Positions 34,666 to 47,556 of a DNA stretch of 64,000 nucleotides are shown here, piece after piece. Position 1 is the stretch's first letter. The number at the start of each line of letters is the position of its first letter. The DNA is from Loxodes magnus (lineage: Eukaryota > Ciliophora > Karyorelictea > Loxodida > Loxodidae): assembly GCA_946699065.1 (NCBI GenBank), contig CAMPDV010000024.1:1054001-1118000 (forward strand). The letters run 5' to 3'. Below the pieces are notes generated by a model that saw only the letters and a list, made by a program, of their open reading frames with translations, did not search any database and was not told the DNA's origin. Both the position numbers and the translations under genes were made by a program.

Positions 34666-36475
34666 GCAATTAACCTTGTTAATTTTATTTAATTTTTACT
34701 CTCTTCAAAGTTTGTGATTTTTTAATAAGGTATAAATCAATTATCTACTAAGGATACTTAGAAAATAAAATAGAGTATGAATGCTAAATAAACATAATAA
34801 AAAAATAAGTAATTATGGTTAATAAAGGAAATTATACCAAAATAATTGCATACTATCATCAATGGTTAACTATAATAGACTTAAAATTCTTTGAACAACC
34901 TTCTGAGATTTCTAGAAATTAAGCTTTAAATTAACTTTATTTTTTATTTGATAGTAGCATACTAATTTATGATAATTAAAATATATTATATGCATGATTG
35001 AATTAGCTTGCACTTACTTATTGAGTTAATAACTTCTATGAATACAATTGCTAGCTCTTCGTACTAAATAATTCCCTCTTAATTTATTTTACTTAAGAAC
35101 CTAAAAATTACTCAGTTTGGATCTTTTGCTACTTAAAATTTAAGAGGCTAAGCATAAAATTACTCTTAGTTATTATCTGCAACATGCTGGTATTTGTAGT
35201 ATTAATTCCTTTTATTTAACTGGGTAATTTAATTTTAAATTAAACTATAAAATCTGTTAACTTCATATTCTTCAACTTTAAGATCGTAATAGCCATCTAG
35301 TTAAGATCAAATAAGCTAAAAACCTAGCCAGAAGATTTAAATTCTTGCTAGATATTAGTTTTATACATCGAGCCTGGATTAAAGCAACTTATTTTAAAAG
35401 TGGCAAATAACTTTTCTATAAATGCTAGTGAGTTATAGATAAGCAACTATTTCCTGACTATCTAATTGTATATAACTGGACTCTCTTAGTAACAATCAGG
35501 ATAGCATTTACAGATATATAAATGTAGCTTCTTTATTACTTCATTTAGCCCATCAACTGAAATATTTACCATTAACTAAAATTTTTAATTTTTCCATATC
35601 ATAAACCACCATACACCAAGCATTTGATTGATATTATATACGATACAATGTATTAAAGTATTATAAAATAAAGCTAAAATAGCTCTGCATCTAATTAATT
35701 TTATTCTTACTTAGAAACTAAAGAGACAATATTAAACACTTGCTTTTAAGTACTAGAAAGCAAGAATTTAGGTAGTAATGAAGTATTAATATAGTCCTAG
35801 TATAGTAAGGATTAAGAATATAGTATTAGTATAAAGCTTTAGATAAGAATATCTGGTACAATATCTTAGTACACTAAAGCTTAGTTGATGATACTTTCTT
35901 TCATTAATTTAGATTTTAATAGAGATAATGAAAGTAATTAGAGGGGATAAAATAGCATTATTTAAAAACTAGTATCTATTTAATTTTGGCTTCTTTTAAG
36001 GCTTTTATGAAATATAATTCCCCAAACTTTTCGTTTTTAGTTAGATTATACTCTCTAAGATTTTAAAGGATAAATTGAAAAGAAAGAGAACAATATTGAT
36101 ATTAAGTGTAAATAGTATTGCTAATTTAAAATGCTCTTTCCTCTTCATCAAGTAAAAGTGAAAATTCTATAGGAAATTAAGCAAAAGGAGTTAAAACTGG
36201 AAAGCAAGAAAATCATTAAACTAGAATACTTGAAACTAACTACAATACTACCAATTTAACCATAAAGGAGTAGATAATAATTAATCTATTGAATTAAATT
36301 TCTAATTATAGAAAGTAAATTCGATTTGACTCTCATTGTAACTATTTTACAATATAATGAAATTATAATGGAATATTAACTAGTAACGATCTTAATAAGG
36401 GTGTTACTATGAAATAAAAGGCAAAGTTTATGAAATAAACTAAGTATATTTTTAAATTTATCTAACTTATTATAA
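34666..36475. other. Spacer with one weak ORF
   Basis: 1.8 kb between two plus-strand genes. A plus-strand frame at 34815-35627 is listed separately with low confidence. From 35628 to 36475 nothing is recognised. Confidence 0.5.
34815..35627 (+). CDS. Possible hydrophobic protein (weak ORF)
   Basis: 270 codons from ATG to UGA, with two internal UGAs. It contains a long hydrophobic run (KLLLVIICNMLVFVVLIPF) and some diverse sequence (YIEPGLKQLILKVANNFS). Few codons start with G and the composition is close to that of spacers. With UGA as the only stop an ORF of this length can arise by chance, so this may not be a gene. Confidence 0.27.
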
Positions 36476-37840
36476 ATGAATAAATAACCAAATTTACGTA
36501 AAGTAGGGAGGTATGTTTTAGAAAAATAAATTGGAGAGGGTTAATTTGGAACTATTTGAGAAGGTTTTAAAGATGTGGAAGATCCTGATGAGCGAGATTA
36601 GAGACTAGCTATTAAAAAGATACCTATAAAAGGGGAGTAAACTTCTTAGTAAATAGATAGAGAAATTAAAATAATGATAAGCATTACACATATGAACATA
36701 GTGTTCCTTAAAGACGTTGTCAAAACTAAAAACAATATATACTTAGTGATGGAAATGCTTAGTGGTGGAAATTTGAAAAATTATATTATGAGAAATGGAC
36801 CGCTGTCGGCAGAATTATGCTAATTTTGAACTAGAAATATAATAGATGGCTTATTCGAACTTAATAAAAAAGATATTGTGCATAGAGACTTAAAACCTGA
36901 AAATATTCTAATTAGTAATCCTGAAAATGGAATTTGTAAAATAACGGATTTCGGCTTATCTAATTTCTTTGGCTCAGGTTTAAATAAAACACACGTAGGA
37001 ACTCCATTATATACTGCTCCTGAGATTAATCTTTAATAGTAGTATAATAAAACAGTTGATTTATGAAGTCTTGGATGCATTGTATTCGAAATGATTACAG
37101 GCTAATAAGCTTTTTATGCAGAGACTCATATGCAGTTATACTAAATATAGAGCTATGGATTTAATCACCTGAATTTTCCTTAAGATATTAACATTCCATA
37201 AGAATGCATTGAGTTACTCTAGAAAGTTTTGTAGTTTAATCCTTAACAACGTCCATCACTTGAAGAGCTTTATTATTTACCCTTCATAAAGAATGCCCCA
37301 AAATCTTATAGTGAAATAGAGCAAATTAAAAAAATTTAAGCAGTTCCAGCAAACTCTGAATAGAACAATTTTATCTAGATTTCATAACTTCAGCAAGAAA
37401 TTTAGAAAAGCCTTGAAGTTGCTAAAATAATCTCTGATGCTAATAATTAAAATTATATATCATAAGGCAATTAAAACGCTTAGCAGTAGCCCTATTAGAA
37501 TATAATCCTTCCATTAGACTCTAATATTCCTTTGTATCTTTAGATATAATAAAATTTGAATACTATGTAGTGCTTGAGTCAGTAAATTGTAGGAATAAAC
37601 ATGCAAGATCTTAATAATTGAATAAATTTCCAGAATAACTTTGTGGTGTCCCAAATTAGCTAGCTTGCCTTTATTAATTAGCTCAATCAAAGTACTTCGT
37701 AAATCACATTCAACTAGCAAGAGGAGTTGCAAATTAAGTAGATCATGATGAAATAGTACAACATTAACTTAAGTGACTAAGCGTTTTAAGCAGCTAGAAA
37801 CTTGAAATAGGAATTTGGAAAAGGAAATAAGAAAAGCTGA
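36476..37840 (+). CDS. Ser/Thr protein kinase (ULK/CAMK-like)
   Basis: 454 aa. The kinase domain spans residues ~10-275. Gly loop: IGEGQFGTIWEG (Trp = UGA). Lys in LAIKKIPI. Gate: [16 protein letters not shown]. Catalytic loop: [17 protein letters not shown], then GTPLYTAPE, then VDLWSLGC, whose invariant Trp is encoded by UGA at 37064-37066. All catalytic residues are present, so it is an active kinase by sequence. The loop and G-G-L signature resemble ULK/Atg1 and CAMK families common in ciliates. The tail (~275-454) is Gln/Asn-rich and possibly coiled. The start [17 protein letters not shown] places the Gly loop at the usual distance. Stop UGA 37838-37840. Confidence 0.94.
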
Positions 37841-38933
37841 GAACATGAAATATGATATTTAGATAATTTTTAATATCAAAACAACTTAAATCTAATATAT
37901 ACGCCTCTATACCTCTCTTAGCTAAGCTTAATTCCATCTTAGCTTTCTTAAGTAATTTCATAAGTTTGCATATATTGAAGTTAAATACTATATAAAAACT
38001 TATTATATACTAATAACCAAATTTGATAGCTGTTCTATATTCCATTAATAGGAATAGAAGCTAGAAATAAATTAAGTAGGTATAAGTTTTTATTAACTGG
38101 AAGTAATGAATTAATATAAATAGCAGGATATGGCTAAGGTGGTTCTTATAGTAAAGAGTATAATTCAGTTAAATTAATAATGCTAAGTACATTATTATTA
38201 GTTATTCCTATTACTTAGTTTTACTATATCTTAAATACAAATATTTAAGAGATAATACAGAATTAATATCTAATAAAAATAGTAATCCTTATATCTAAGC
38301 ATACTCAGAAAGCTTAATATAGCGATAATTATAAATAGGCTTTCCTTAACTTCAAGCAAATATATCCAAAAGACATTAGTTTGTGTAATAGTAGAAATAA
38401 ACTGCAGTTCACATAATGGCTATATAATTTAGCATAAGCAGTTATAATGAGATATTTAGAACTTAGCAAAACTAGATAAAGTTATCTGCTTAATAGATAA
38501 AAGGTAGCTGTTAAGTATATTCTTAAATTATATTTAGAAACATTATTATTAAGAGATTTGAAAAGGATATGTGATATAGGGAATATAGGGGATATGCATT
38601 ACTTTTTATTGATATTGTGAAGATAGTACTCCAAAGTGTATTTCTAGCTTAGATATTCAAGCTGGTAATTTCTTAAATTAGAGTAGCTTTGATTTCTTAC
38701 AATGCTAGTACAGTTATTTACAACACGATCTAAATAAAAAGAGCAAAATTACTTCATACAGTTAACGAGACTTAATAGTTTTATTCACTAGTAGGATTGC
38801 TTTAACTCTAGTTATAGTAAACTGAAGAAATAAAGAAAGATACTTATTAAAATACTATAAGCTCAGTAATAGCGATACTAGAAATTTGGTATATCAATAT
38901 TATAAAGGAAGTAAAATAACAATTTAATTAGAA
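37841..38933. other. Spacer, nothing seen
   Basis: 1.09 kb AT-rich. No gene; contains one AATGGCTATATAA copy near 38413 similar to the spacer hairpin arms. Confidence 0.55.
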
Positions 38934-40814
38934 ATGTCTTAAGATTTAAAGCTCTATTAGACTAACCAGAATGATAAGACGCTTGATACCTTTGTCTTCA
39001 ATAATTCAATTGATAATCCTTTAGAATAGGAAAACACTAATATGAACATGTAAAACTATAAATAGCATTTAGAAGTAAAAAAATAAAGCTTTAGCGGAGA
39101 AAAAATAATTGATTCCGCTTAATCAACAAAGATCTCTTTAAAGAAATAAGAGTAAGAAATAAATTTAGTTCCTAAGATAAATAAGAAAAAGAGTGTTTTA
39201 TTTATTCCTGATAACTATTAAAAAGGAGATAACACTAATCTAATAAATTAAATTGTAGAGAAAAGTAATATAATAGCTCAGCAGGATAAAGAGGAAGGTT
39301 TAAGAAATTATTTATTAGCTTAGAAAATCTATATTACAGATGAAAAAAAACTAACCAGATAAAAATTAAAAATCATTGATAGTATTGTAGCAGTACTTGC
39401 TCTTGCATCAATGATTATAGCATACTGTGAAAATAATAAATTTATAAAATAAAAGAAATTTATATTTCCAAAACTTAAAGTAGACATAGAAGAAACTACA
39501 GAGGGAGATGAAGACGAAAAAATATCTTAGTTAAAATGGGTTTTTGAAAATGATGATACTGTGTTCATACTAAGATCTATTAATGTAATAATAACAGCTA
39601 ACATACTGATTCTAATCATAAAACGATATTTTTTATTTCTGAAGCTCTTAATTCTTAAAAGAAAGCTTCCAGATTTTTCCACACTTTGGTCTTCAAAATT
39701 GATAATATGGCTCATAATTGAACTATTAATTTGTGTAATATGCACACCTCCTAACTTTGATGCAAAAATAGAAGGTTATCAACTTGGAAAGAGATATGTA
39801 TATGCATGGGATTCAATTATTTTAGCATGAATGCTTCTAAGAGTATATTTGATACTGCGGTTATATCCCCACTACTCAAGATGATTAAGTTTTAAAGCTG
39901 AAGAAAGTAGTAAAAAGTATAAAATAGAAGTAGGGGTTATGTTTGCTATCAAAGCTGATCTTAATAGGAGAAGCTATTTAGTAATTGCTGTCTTTCTTGC
40001 TACATCTATTTTATTACTTGGAGTTGCGTTTAAAAGCTTTGAAATGACATGCGAGAATCAGCCTTTAGATTTCAGATACCTATCTAATACTATGTGGGTT
40101 ATTATTATTACCATGGCTACTGTAGGATATGGTGATGGATATCCTAGTACACATCTAGGAAGAGTAGTTGCTGCTTTAGGTTTCATAGTTGGAATCTTAT
40201 TTATTTCATTATTCATTGTGTCCCTCAATTAGACAAGCGATTTTACAAAAGAAGAGCAAAAGGCTTTTTACGTACTTAAGCATATAAGAGCTCATAGTAA
40301 TGCAAAAAACAAAGCAAGCAACGTCATAAAAACTGTTATAAGACTTAAAATGGCGAAGGAGAAAAGAAAAAAAGCAGACAAAGCAATCAACCAATTTATA
40401 TGGTTCACTAAACTTAGGGCTGCTATTTCAGAATTTAAAAGCTAAATTTTTTTTGCAAAGTCACATGATGTTCCAGTTGATGAAACTTTGCGTCAGATAC
40501 AGTAAAAATTAGAAGAGGATTTATTAGAAATTAGAGAATGTATGAAAGATTTACCTACTGTATCAACTCGTTGCTATACGCTTAAAGAGCGTTAAAATGG
40601 GATTATAAATCGTTTTGATTTAATCCTTAAATCTCAAAACAAAGCCATTGAAATATTATATGATCTTCATACACTCAGTGAAGATGGAACATGTGCAGAT
40701 GAGAATTTCAACAGCAAAAGTGATAGTTAGTCTTCATAGAGCCAAAGCTACTTAAGTTCAGATATTACTGAAGAAGATGAAGAAAACGAAGAAGACAGAA
40801 GTAATGATGATTGA
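38934..40814 (+). CDS. SK-type Ca2+-activated K+ channel
   Basis: 626 aa. The polar N-terminus (~150 aa) is followed by six membrane segments: S1 KIIDSIVAVLALASMIIAY, S2 SINVIITANILILIIKRYF, S3 LIIWLIIELLICVICTPP, S4 DSIILAWMLLRVYLILRL, with few charges as in SK channels and Trp299 encoded by UGA at 39828-39830. Then S5, the pore WVIIITMATVGYGDGYPS (filter GYGD) and S6 VVAALGFIVGILFISLFIVS. Right after S6 a basic helical region (residues ~430-480) matches the position of the calmodulin-binding domain of SK channels. The C-terminus is acidic and Ser-rich. In ciliates Ca2+-dependent K+ channels shape swimming responses. Stop UGA 40812-40814. Confidence 0.9.
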
Positions 40815-41546
40815 GTATTTTAATAATTTTAATATAATTTAAGTATATTCTAGTGAAATTATCGCTTTCAATTAGTAAAGCTATTAATTAAATAATTAAT
40901 AATCACTAAATTATTATTTAATAAAAGGTTATAAAAACCTTAGATATTGATATAAGAAGTATTATTATAATGCATTACTTTGAATAATAGTAAATGCTAG
41001 CTTTCTAATAAACTAACTAAGATTAAGCTTCGTAGAATAATTCTAGTAATAGAGCTTGAAATATTTAAGTTTTACTTATCTAAATTAATACTCTAAGCTT
41101 AGGCTTATGTTAAATATCACTTTTCCTCTATAACTGGTTTAGTAAATTATAACTGACTCAAAGTTTTAAATTGAATATAACTAGCTAATTCAGTTATAGA
41201 TATATCAATCTGATATAAGTAATCTTATTAAGTCTAGGCTTTATAATAGATCTATTTTAATTAGATTAAGCAACCACTGATAAATGTTTAACTTTTATTC
41301 ATTATACCTTTTAAATATTACTAATAAAGCCAATTATCTAGAAGATATTTCTACAAACTTAGCTTAGTTATATTACCACCATACTGCTTAAATATATAAC
41401 TTTATAGAATTAAATTTAGTGTTTTTTTGTACCTGATTTCACATTAAAGGACCTAAATGAAAATTTTATTTTATATACTGCTTATATTTAGATAAATAGA
41501 AAGCAAAAGCTTTTTAATGGTTTGGATTAATTAAGGATGTAAGTAA
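40815..41546. other. Convergent spacer, nothing seen
   Basis: 732 bp between the SK channel (+) and the coiled-coil gene (-) 3' ends. AT-rich, featureless. Confidence 0.6.
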
Positions 41547-44500
41547 TCAGTTGGTAGTATCTTTGAAAATTAAGTAAGCAATATCTTTCATCTATCTAGC
41601 TTGGATGCTTTTTTCAGTATCAGCTTCTTTACTTACTTTACTTTCCAAAATTTATTCTCTCTTAATCATAACTTTTTCTTTAGCATCCACTGTCTATTTC
41701 ATTTCATCAATCTGTTAGTTTAGCTGCTAGTTTTACAACTTTGTAATTTATAGCTCGCCTTAAGCTTCCTCAAGAGATTTTTATACTTATAAATAAGATT
41801 CGTCTTAGTTCTATTATAACTACTGGCTGTTTTAATATTTAGCATTGTCATTTTATAGATTTTACACTTATTCTTAAAGTTAGTCTATCTACTATTTATA
41901 TTACTAATTCCATTATATTAATTAGCTTTAGGATAACTATTGTTCTTCATTCAATTTCTATCCCTCTGATTCTTATTCAGTTTGATTATTGCTTGGCTGC
42001 TTTTATAATTGTTATTATAAGTTTTCTATGACTTTTTGCAATTTTTCCTCACTTTCTTATTTCTAGGTACTCTTTAAATTTAGTTAGCTTTAATATTGAT
42101 TACAGTCTTACTCAAGCAAGGTTATTTTTTTCTTATTTTCTTGAATTAGCTCGATTAGCTTTTTACTTTTATTTTGAGTGTTTTCTCGTTTCTTTAATTC
42201 TAGCTAAAAATTTTGCTTTTCTTCATTTAAAGATGATTCTAACTCTTTTACTCTTTGACTTAAGATTTTATAATACAAAATTTCTTCATTTTCCATTAGA
42301 ATTCGTTCTTTCAAGATTTGACTGCTTTCTTTATGCTACTTCAATATCCTCAAATATTTTTAGTATTCTTCCTTCTTTTGATTTTAAATTAAATCTTTTT
42401 AGACATTCAAGTTCTATGACTCTACCTATATTTGATCCATCAAACCCTTTAACTTCTAATTCTCCTCTTAATATGCCTAAACTTCTTTCTAGAGTTACAC
42501 GATTTTGGGATTTTTAGATTATTCTCCATTATCAGTGAAAAGGAAGGCTTATTTTTCATTAAAAGTTTGAATAAAGTTATTTTTATTTTCTAGTTCTATC
42601 TTAGTCCTTGTTAGTTATTATCTAGACTTTAGCTTAAACTCTGAGAATTCTTATTAAAGACAATTGTATCGTTTGAAAATAGCATCCTTCTCTTCTAGAG
42701 CCTTCTTAAGAATCAACTCGCTCTACTCTCTATTTAAGATTACAGATTTCTCAAAATTTTTATTGCTTTCCAGAACTTATTTATTACTTTATATTAGTAG
42801 CTACTATTAAACTCTTTCTTATGATGATATGCTTTTAAGTACCTTTATTTACTAATCAAGGTTTTATATCTACATCTTTAGCTAGTCAATTTCAAAGGCT
42901 TTCTGAATATTTTAAGTGTTAACTTATGTTAGTTAACACTAAGCATTTTAAAGAGCTTGCTCTAATAAACCTTTATCTTTTTAATGCTGGCTAACCTGAT
43001 CTTATATGCATTGCTTTATCTATTCTAGTTGCTACACCTTGGAACTTAGATATTTATACTCTACTTTGATTTAACTATTTTCAGATTTAAGTGCCAATAA
43101 TTCTTGAGATTAATTGCTAAATAGCTATTCAATGTCTTCGTATTTATTTTCTTGTTATTAGTTTGAAACACTAAATTGTAGCTAATTTAGTTAAGCTAAG
43201 AGTTCTTTTCCTGATAAAGTTAAATTTGGCTAGTTCTATATTACTTTAGCTAATCTTTCAATTTCTTTCTACTGTCTTGAAATCTAATCTTACTAGCTTT
43301 AGATAGTCTATTCCTTTTCCTGATCTTGTATCTGTAAATTTCTTAAACTATGGTTTTCACTTTTTAATTTGTTAAGTTCATATTTGAGTGTCTAAAGTTG
43401 AGATAGAGTGTCTTAAATGCTTAATAAGCTCTAATCTGTAGGAGATTTTTGTAAAAGAGACTAAGATAGTTATTAATTGGCTTGATCATACATGCTATAA
43501 TATTACTATTTAAGCTCTTCTGTCACTTCTAGCAAATTTTTTAGGTCTATATTTTAATGATAAATAGCTGTTTTTTCTAATTCCTAACTTTTAAACTTTT
43601 CTTACAGCTGATTGTAAGCTAGATATAGTTCTTCGTAGTCTTTTTTCTACTAGTTTGCTGCAGATGTTTTAGAGTTCAATTCTCGCATCAATTCTTCCAA
43701 CAATTTTTTTAGCTTCAGTGATTTTATTTACTCTTCTTAAAACTTTTATTGTGTTTCCGTCAACTTACTTTGTAAAGGTGCAATATTTGCTTAAACTGGA
43801 GTATCAAGAACTGTATTTACTTACTTTTCTAATTATTAAACTCTCAGCTAAAGCTCTTACTTGGCTTAGTTACAATCATAATATTCGATCGTTAAGGTGT
43901 TCAACTAATCTTTCAAGCTTTGGTTAGTTTTATCTAGATTCCAGAACTACCTAAAATATTACCTTTCTTTTTCTTCTAAATCTCTTTATTTTTAATTCAA
44001 CTTCTCTTCGACTTCTTAGCATTTCTTTGCTTTTTTATCGTAATTTTACTCCATTTTTTTAAGTCTATCTCTGAGCTAAAACTTTTTATTCTTATATAGA
44101 TTCTCGAGATTTTAGTGCTTCTATCTTAGATTCAAGAATTCAGCATCTACTTGTTAATCTTTTGCTTTCTACTAATCTATTGAGCTTTATTGCTCTTATA
44201 TTTTAGCTTTAAGCTCTTGGTTTTCTTTTAGTAGCTCTCTTTGATAATTAATTAGATCGTTTGACTTAGTATCTGTATCCTCTTTTTAAGAAGCAATGCT
44301 TTACTCCATTTGACTTTTCAAGAAGCTTCATTTATCTTCAGTGTGCTTATAACTTAGCACAATGCCTTCTAGATTCTATACTTATAGTTTCATATCACTA
44401 AGCTCTTAACTCAAGCTTTGCACTTACTGCTAATAGGACTTATTAACATTAATTTCATTTCTTAAATTGGTTTCACTTTCCTAGGCACAAGCTAATAGTA

Positions 44501-44732
44501 TCTAGCATTCAGTCTACTTTAGTTTAATAATGTTTTCAAGTTCAATTATTTTCTATTTACTATCCTTAACCTGATCAGTTTTCTACTATGATTCGCTTTC
44601 CATTATTTATATCTTCAACTTAAGGTTCTGATCTGACTAAGTTAAAGTAGATATTTGAGATTCTAAAATGCTTATTTACTACAAAAGTTGCTAATTTTGC
44701 TGCTCTAATTAAAAAAGTTAGTCCTGATTCAT
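41547..44732 (-). CDS. Giant coiled-coil protein, Gln-rich
   Basis: 1061 aa with no intron. From MNQDQLFQLEQQNQQLLQQI to the end it is heptad-like, rich in Gln, Glu, Lys and Leu, with almost no Pro. About a quarter of residues are Gln, mostly written as TAA/TAG. There is no globular domain. A single internal UGA (Trp, DKWSFL) falls in the N-terminal third. It looks like a structural or tethering coiled coil (basal body, Golgi golgin or SMC-like rods are all possible), but no family signature was recognised. Start ATG 44730-44732; stop UGA 41547-41549 after IFKDTTN. Confidence 0.8.
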
Positions 44733-45129
44733 TTAACGAATTTTTATTTGAATCTAGAAATTTTTAATTAAATATGATTTATAAGCAAACACTGCCTGCT
44801 AACAGAATGATACATCTAGTATTATAATGAAATTACTTAGTTTACTTAATATCTAAAGGTAGCTTAATTATAGGCTTTGCTAGTAGTTAGTATTACCATT
44901 TGCGAGTGTATTATATCCTCTTTATTAGTATAAGAACTAGATATAAGCCTATATATTGCTATTATATACTTCTTTCTGCGATTACTAGTAAGCAAATTTT
45001 TACGATTTAGACATTAGTTATGAAAGCTTATTTTAGAAAGAACAGGAATATTCAAATGATATATATATAATTAAGAAGAAATAGGATATTTAAATAAGCT
45101 GTAGCATACCTTGAAATTATTCTTCACTT
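44733..45129. other. Spacer, nothing seen
   Basis: 397 bp AT-rich between two minus-strand genes. Confidence 0.6.
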
Positions 45130-47556
45130 TCAAAGTATTTCAGATATCTAAATTGTACTTGCTACTTTAAAGTCTATGGTATTTAATATAGTGAAGTATG
45201 TAAAAATAGAGTTTACTTTAAGCAGTTAAGAATGAGATTGTAAGCTTAGGCTTTTAATTTAATTAGTGTGTTAATTATATTGCTCGTTTAAAACTTTATC
45301 TCCAATTTTGAGTTCATGCAAAGGCATTGCTATTCCATGGAATCTTTCATTCTATGATATTATGACGAAATCAATGTCAGCGTAGTACACCTAATTGTCT
45401 TTAAGTTGTTCAGTGCATGGAAATAGATAAAGAATGTTATCTTTTTCAAAAATTACTTTGCAGTCAAATTTTACTTGATCTATCTTTTAGAAGAACGATT
45501 TATGAATTAATCCCTTTTTATTGCTACTTGATAGAACTCCAAAAAATTCTTCTTCATTATCTAAATTGCTGATATCTTCTATAGTCACTTTGACTATTTC
45601 ATTAAACTGTGCTATCTTCTTAATATGAGCATTTAGTTACTTTCCTAGAATGAATAACTCTTCACTTTTATATTTTTACCAATTCAGAATTCTTACGTAG
45701 TTTCTCTTGTTTATCTGCTTATTGAATTTACACTTGATTGTCATTCCTGGCTTTATATTGGTGGTGAATTTAGATGAAGCTTTTAAATCATTTCTGAATA
45801 AAATGGTAGTTCACTCTCCTTAAACCTTTGATACAATTCCAAATACTTCTTCCAAGACTTGAAGCTTCTCTACAGAATCAGGTACTTTATCTTATTAGAT
45901 TTGTTATAAGATTAAAGGCTTAGCTATGTATTTCTGGTTATACACTATAATTTCTAACTGAGAATTTGCTTCAATTGGATTTACATTTCATAGATCACTA
46001 CAATGTTCAAGAGGGATTCCAACTGTTTTATCGTTATAGAGCATTTAAACATACTTCTTATCATAGTTCATAACTTAAACTGAGAATAATTCATTTTCAT
46101 TCCTATCTTAATATTCAGTTAGACTTAGGTTATACTTATTAATGGATAAAACATACACATTCAAAATATCTCCTACTTTGTGTATATTCTACTTTGGTAA
46201 AATTCCATATATGTTTCCAAAGAATTCTAGTATGTAATCATCCTGATTTATTTTTATAACTATTCCTGTCAACTAAGTACCATTCGTTATTTATTCCCTA
46301 CTATAAATTTAAGCGGAAAACAATTTCTGTCTTAAAGTGACTTTTAGCTGCTTATTAATGGGATTGAAATACATCACTCTGCATTTCACTCTTTCTTTCA
46401 TTTTGAAATTTTTGTCAAAATGCCATTGGGGAACTTTACAACTTACATGTTCTGTCTTTTCACCGAAATAAATCACCTATTTCTTGTCTTCACTTTAAGT
46501 TTAGTCATCACCGTTTTCCTTAATCTTTCCTTTAAGTGAATCCCCAACTTTTACTTTGCTTCAGTCTATTTTCTTTGGTATATGTTGCTTGACATTGAGA
46601 ATATAAAGCTGATCAAACTAGTTAAAATCATTTGTCATAAGATTACTAATAAAATTTCCTTCAGAGAGCTATTAATCTATTAAACTCTTCTTCAATAGAC
46701 CATACTAACTTTCTTGCTTTCCATTTTGCTCACTTTCTCCATTTTCTTGCTAATTAATCTAGCAAAAATAAGATCCACCTTATATCCTTAAAACCTTAGC
46801 TGATTACTTTAAATGAGCTGGAAAGTCCTAGCATATGGTTTTATTAAGTTTAAGGATTTTTTCTTTTGTGCTTAACAGAATTTGTCTATTAGTCAAATCT
46901 ACCTAAATAACCCTGCAAACGTCTATATTCTTATCAAACGTGAAATTCTCCGTTTACTCTATCATTATTTATCCTGGGAAGTGCTTTAAAATTTGTACGG
47001 TTTCATAGTTTCCGTGTGTTGACTTTACTTTTCCTGTTGTTAGCATTCCTGGTTTTAGAAATTGAATGTTGCTGATGGATTTAATAACCTGCTACTTTAA
47101 GTTCTGCTTTAATTACTTTAATTGAATGCTTTTCTTTTTTATCTTCTTTACGACAAATGTTTTGACACATCCTGCTTCTAACTTTTTCGTATAGCAACTG
47201 ACTCCAGGTATTTCGACATCTACCTATACTTTCTTTCCAACGACTTCTTGAACATATCCATTTAGACACATACCAACTTAGATATCTTGCTTGAGAAGAC
47301 CAGCGTTTACTATTTTAGGCTTTAAACTACATTAAATCTATCCATCCGATTTGATTATAACGCAATTCAGAAATGACCCCTTTTAGTAGAACTCAGTTAA
47401 GTCTGAATTTGCTGATTGATCGATACTAACAAATCCTTTTTTATTTTGAGTGAAGCAAACGACAAAGTATTTTTGTCGGACATCTACTACTTAGCCTAAA
47501 TGTAAAGTGCCTACATCAAAGTTAGCTTTTATGAATGTAGACTTTAACTAAGCCAT
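45130..47556 (-). CDS. RRP5: Tandem S1-domain protein, Rrp5/PDCD11-like (short form)
   Basis: 808 aa. A row of S1 RNA-binding domains is seen: VGTLHLGQVVDVRQKYFVV with KGFVSIDQ, VGMCLNGYVQEVVGKK, LKPGMLTTGKVKSTHGNYE, VGDSLKGKIKEN, ITNGTQLTGIVIKINQDD, and KLQVLEEVFGIVSKVQGEWT. Serial divergent S1 repeats of this kind are the hallmark of Rrp5/PDCD11, which helps process pre-rRNA for both ribosomal subunits in the nucleolus. The usual protein is far longer (about 1700-1870 aa), with later S1 repeats and a C-terminal TPR/HAT array, neither of which is seen here. A split gene or a different S1 protein is possible. The last ~50 residues before the UGA (45130-45132) are spacer-like. Confidence 0.72.
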
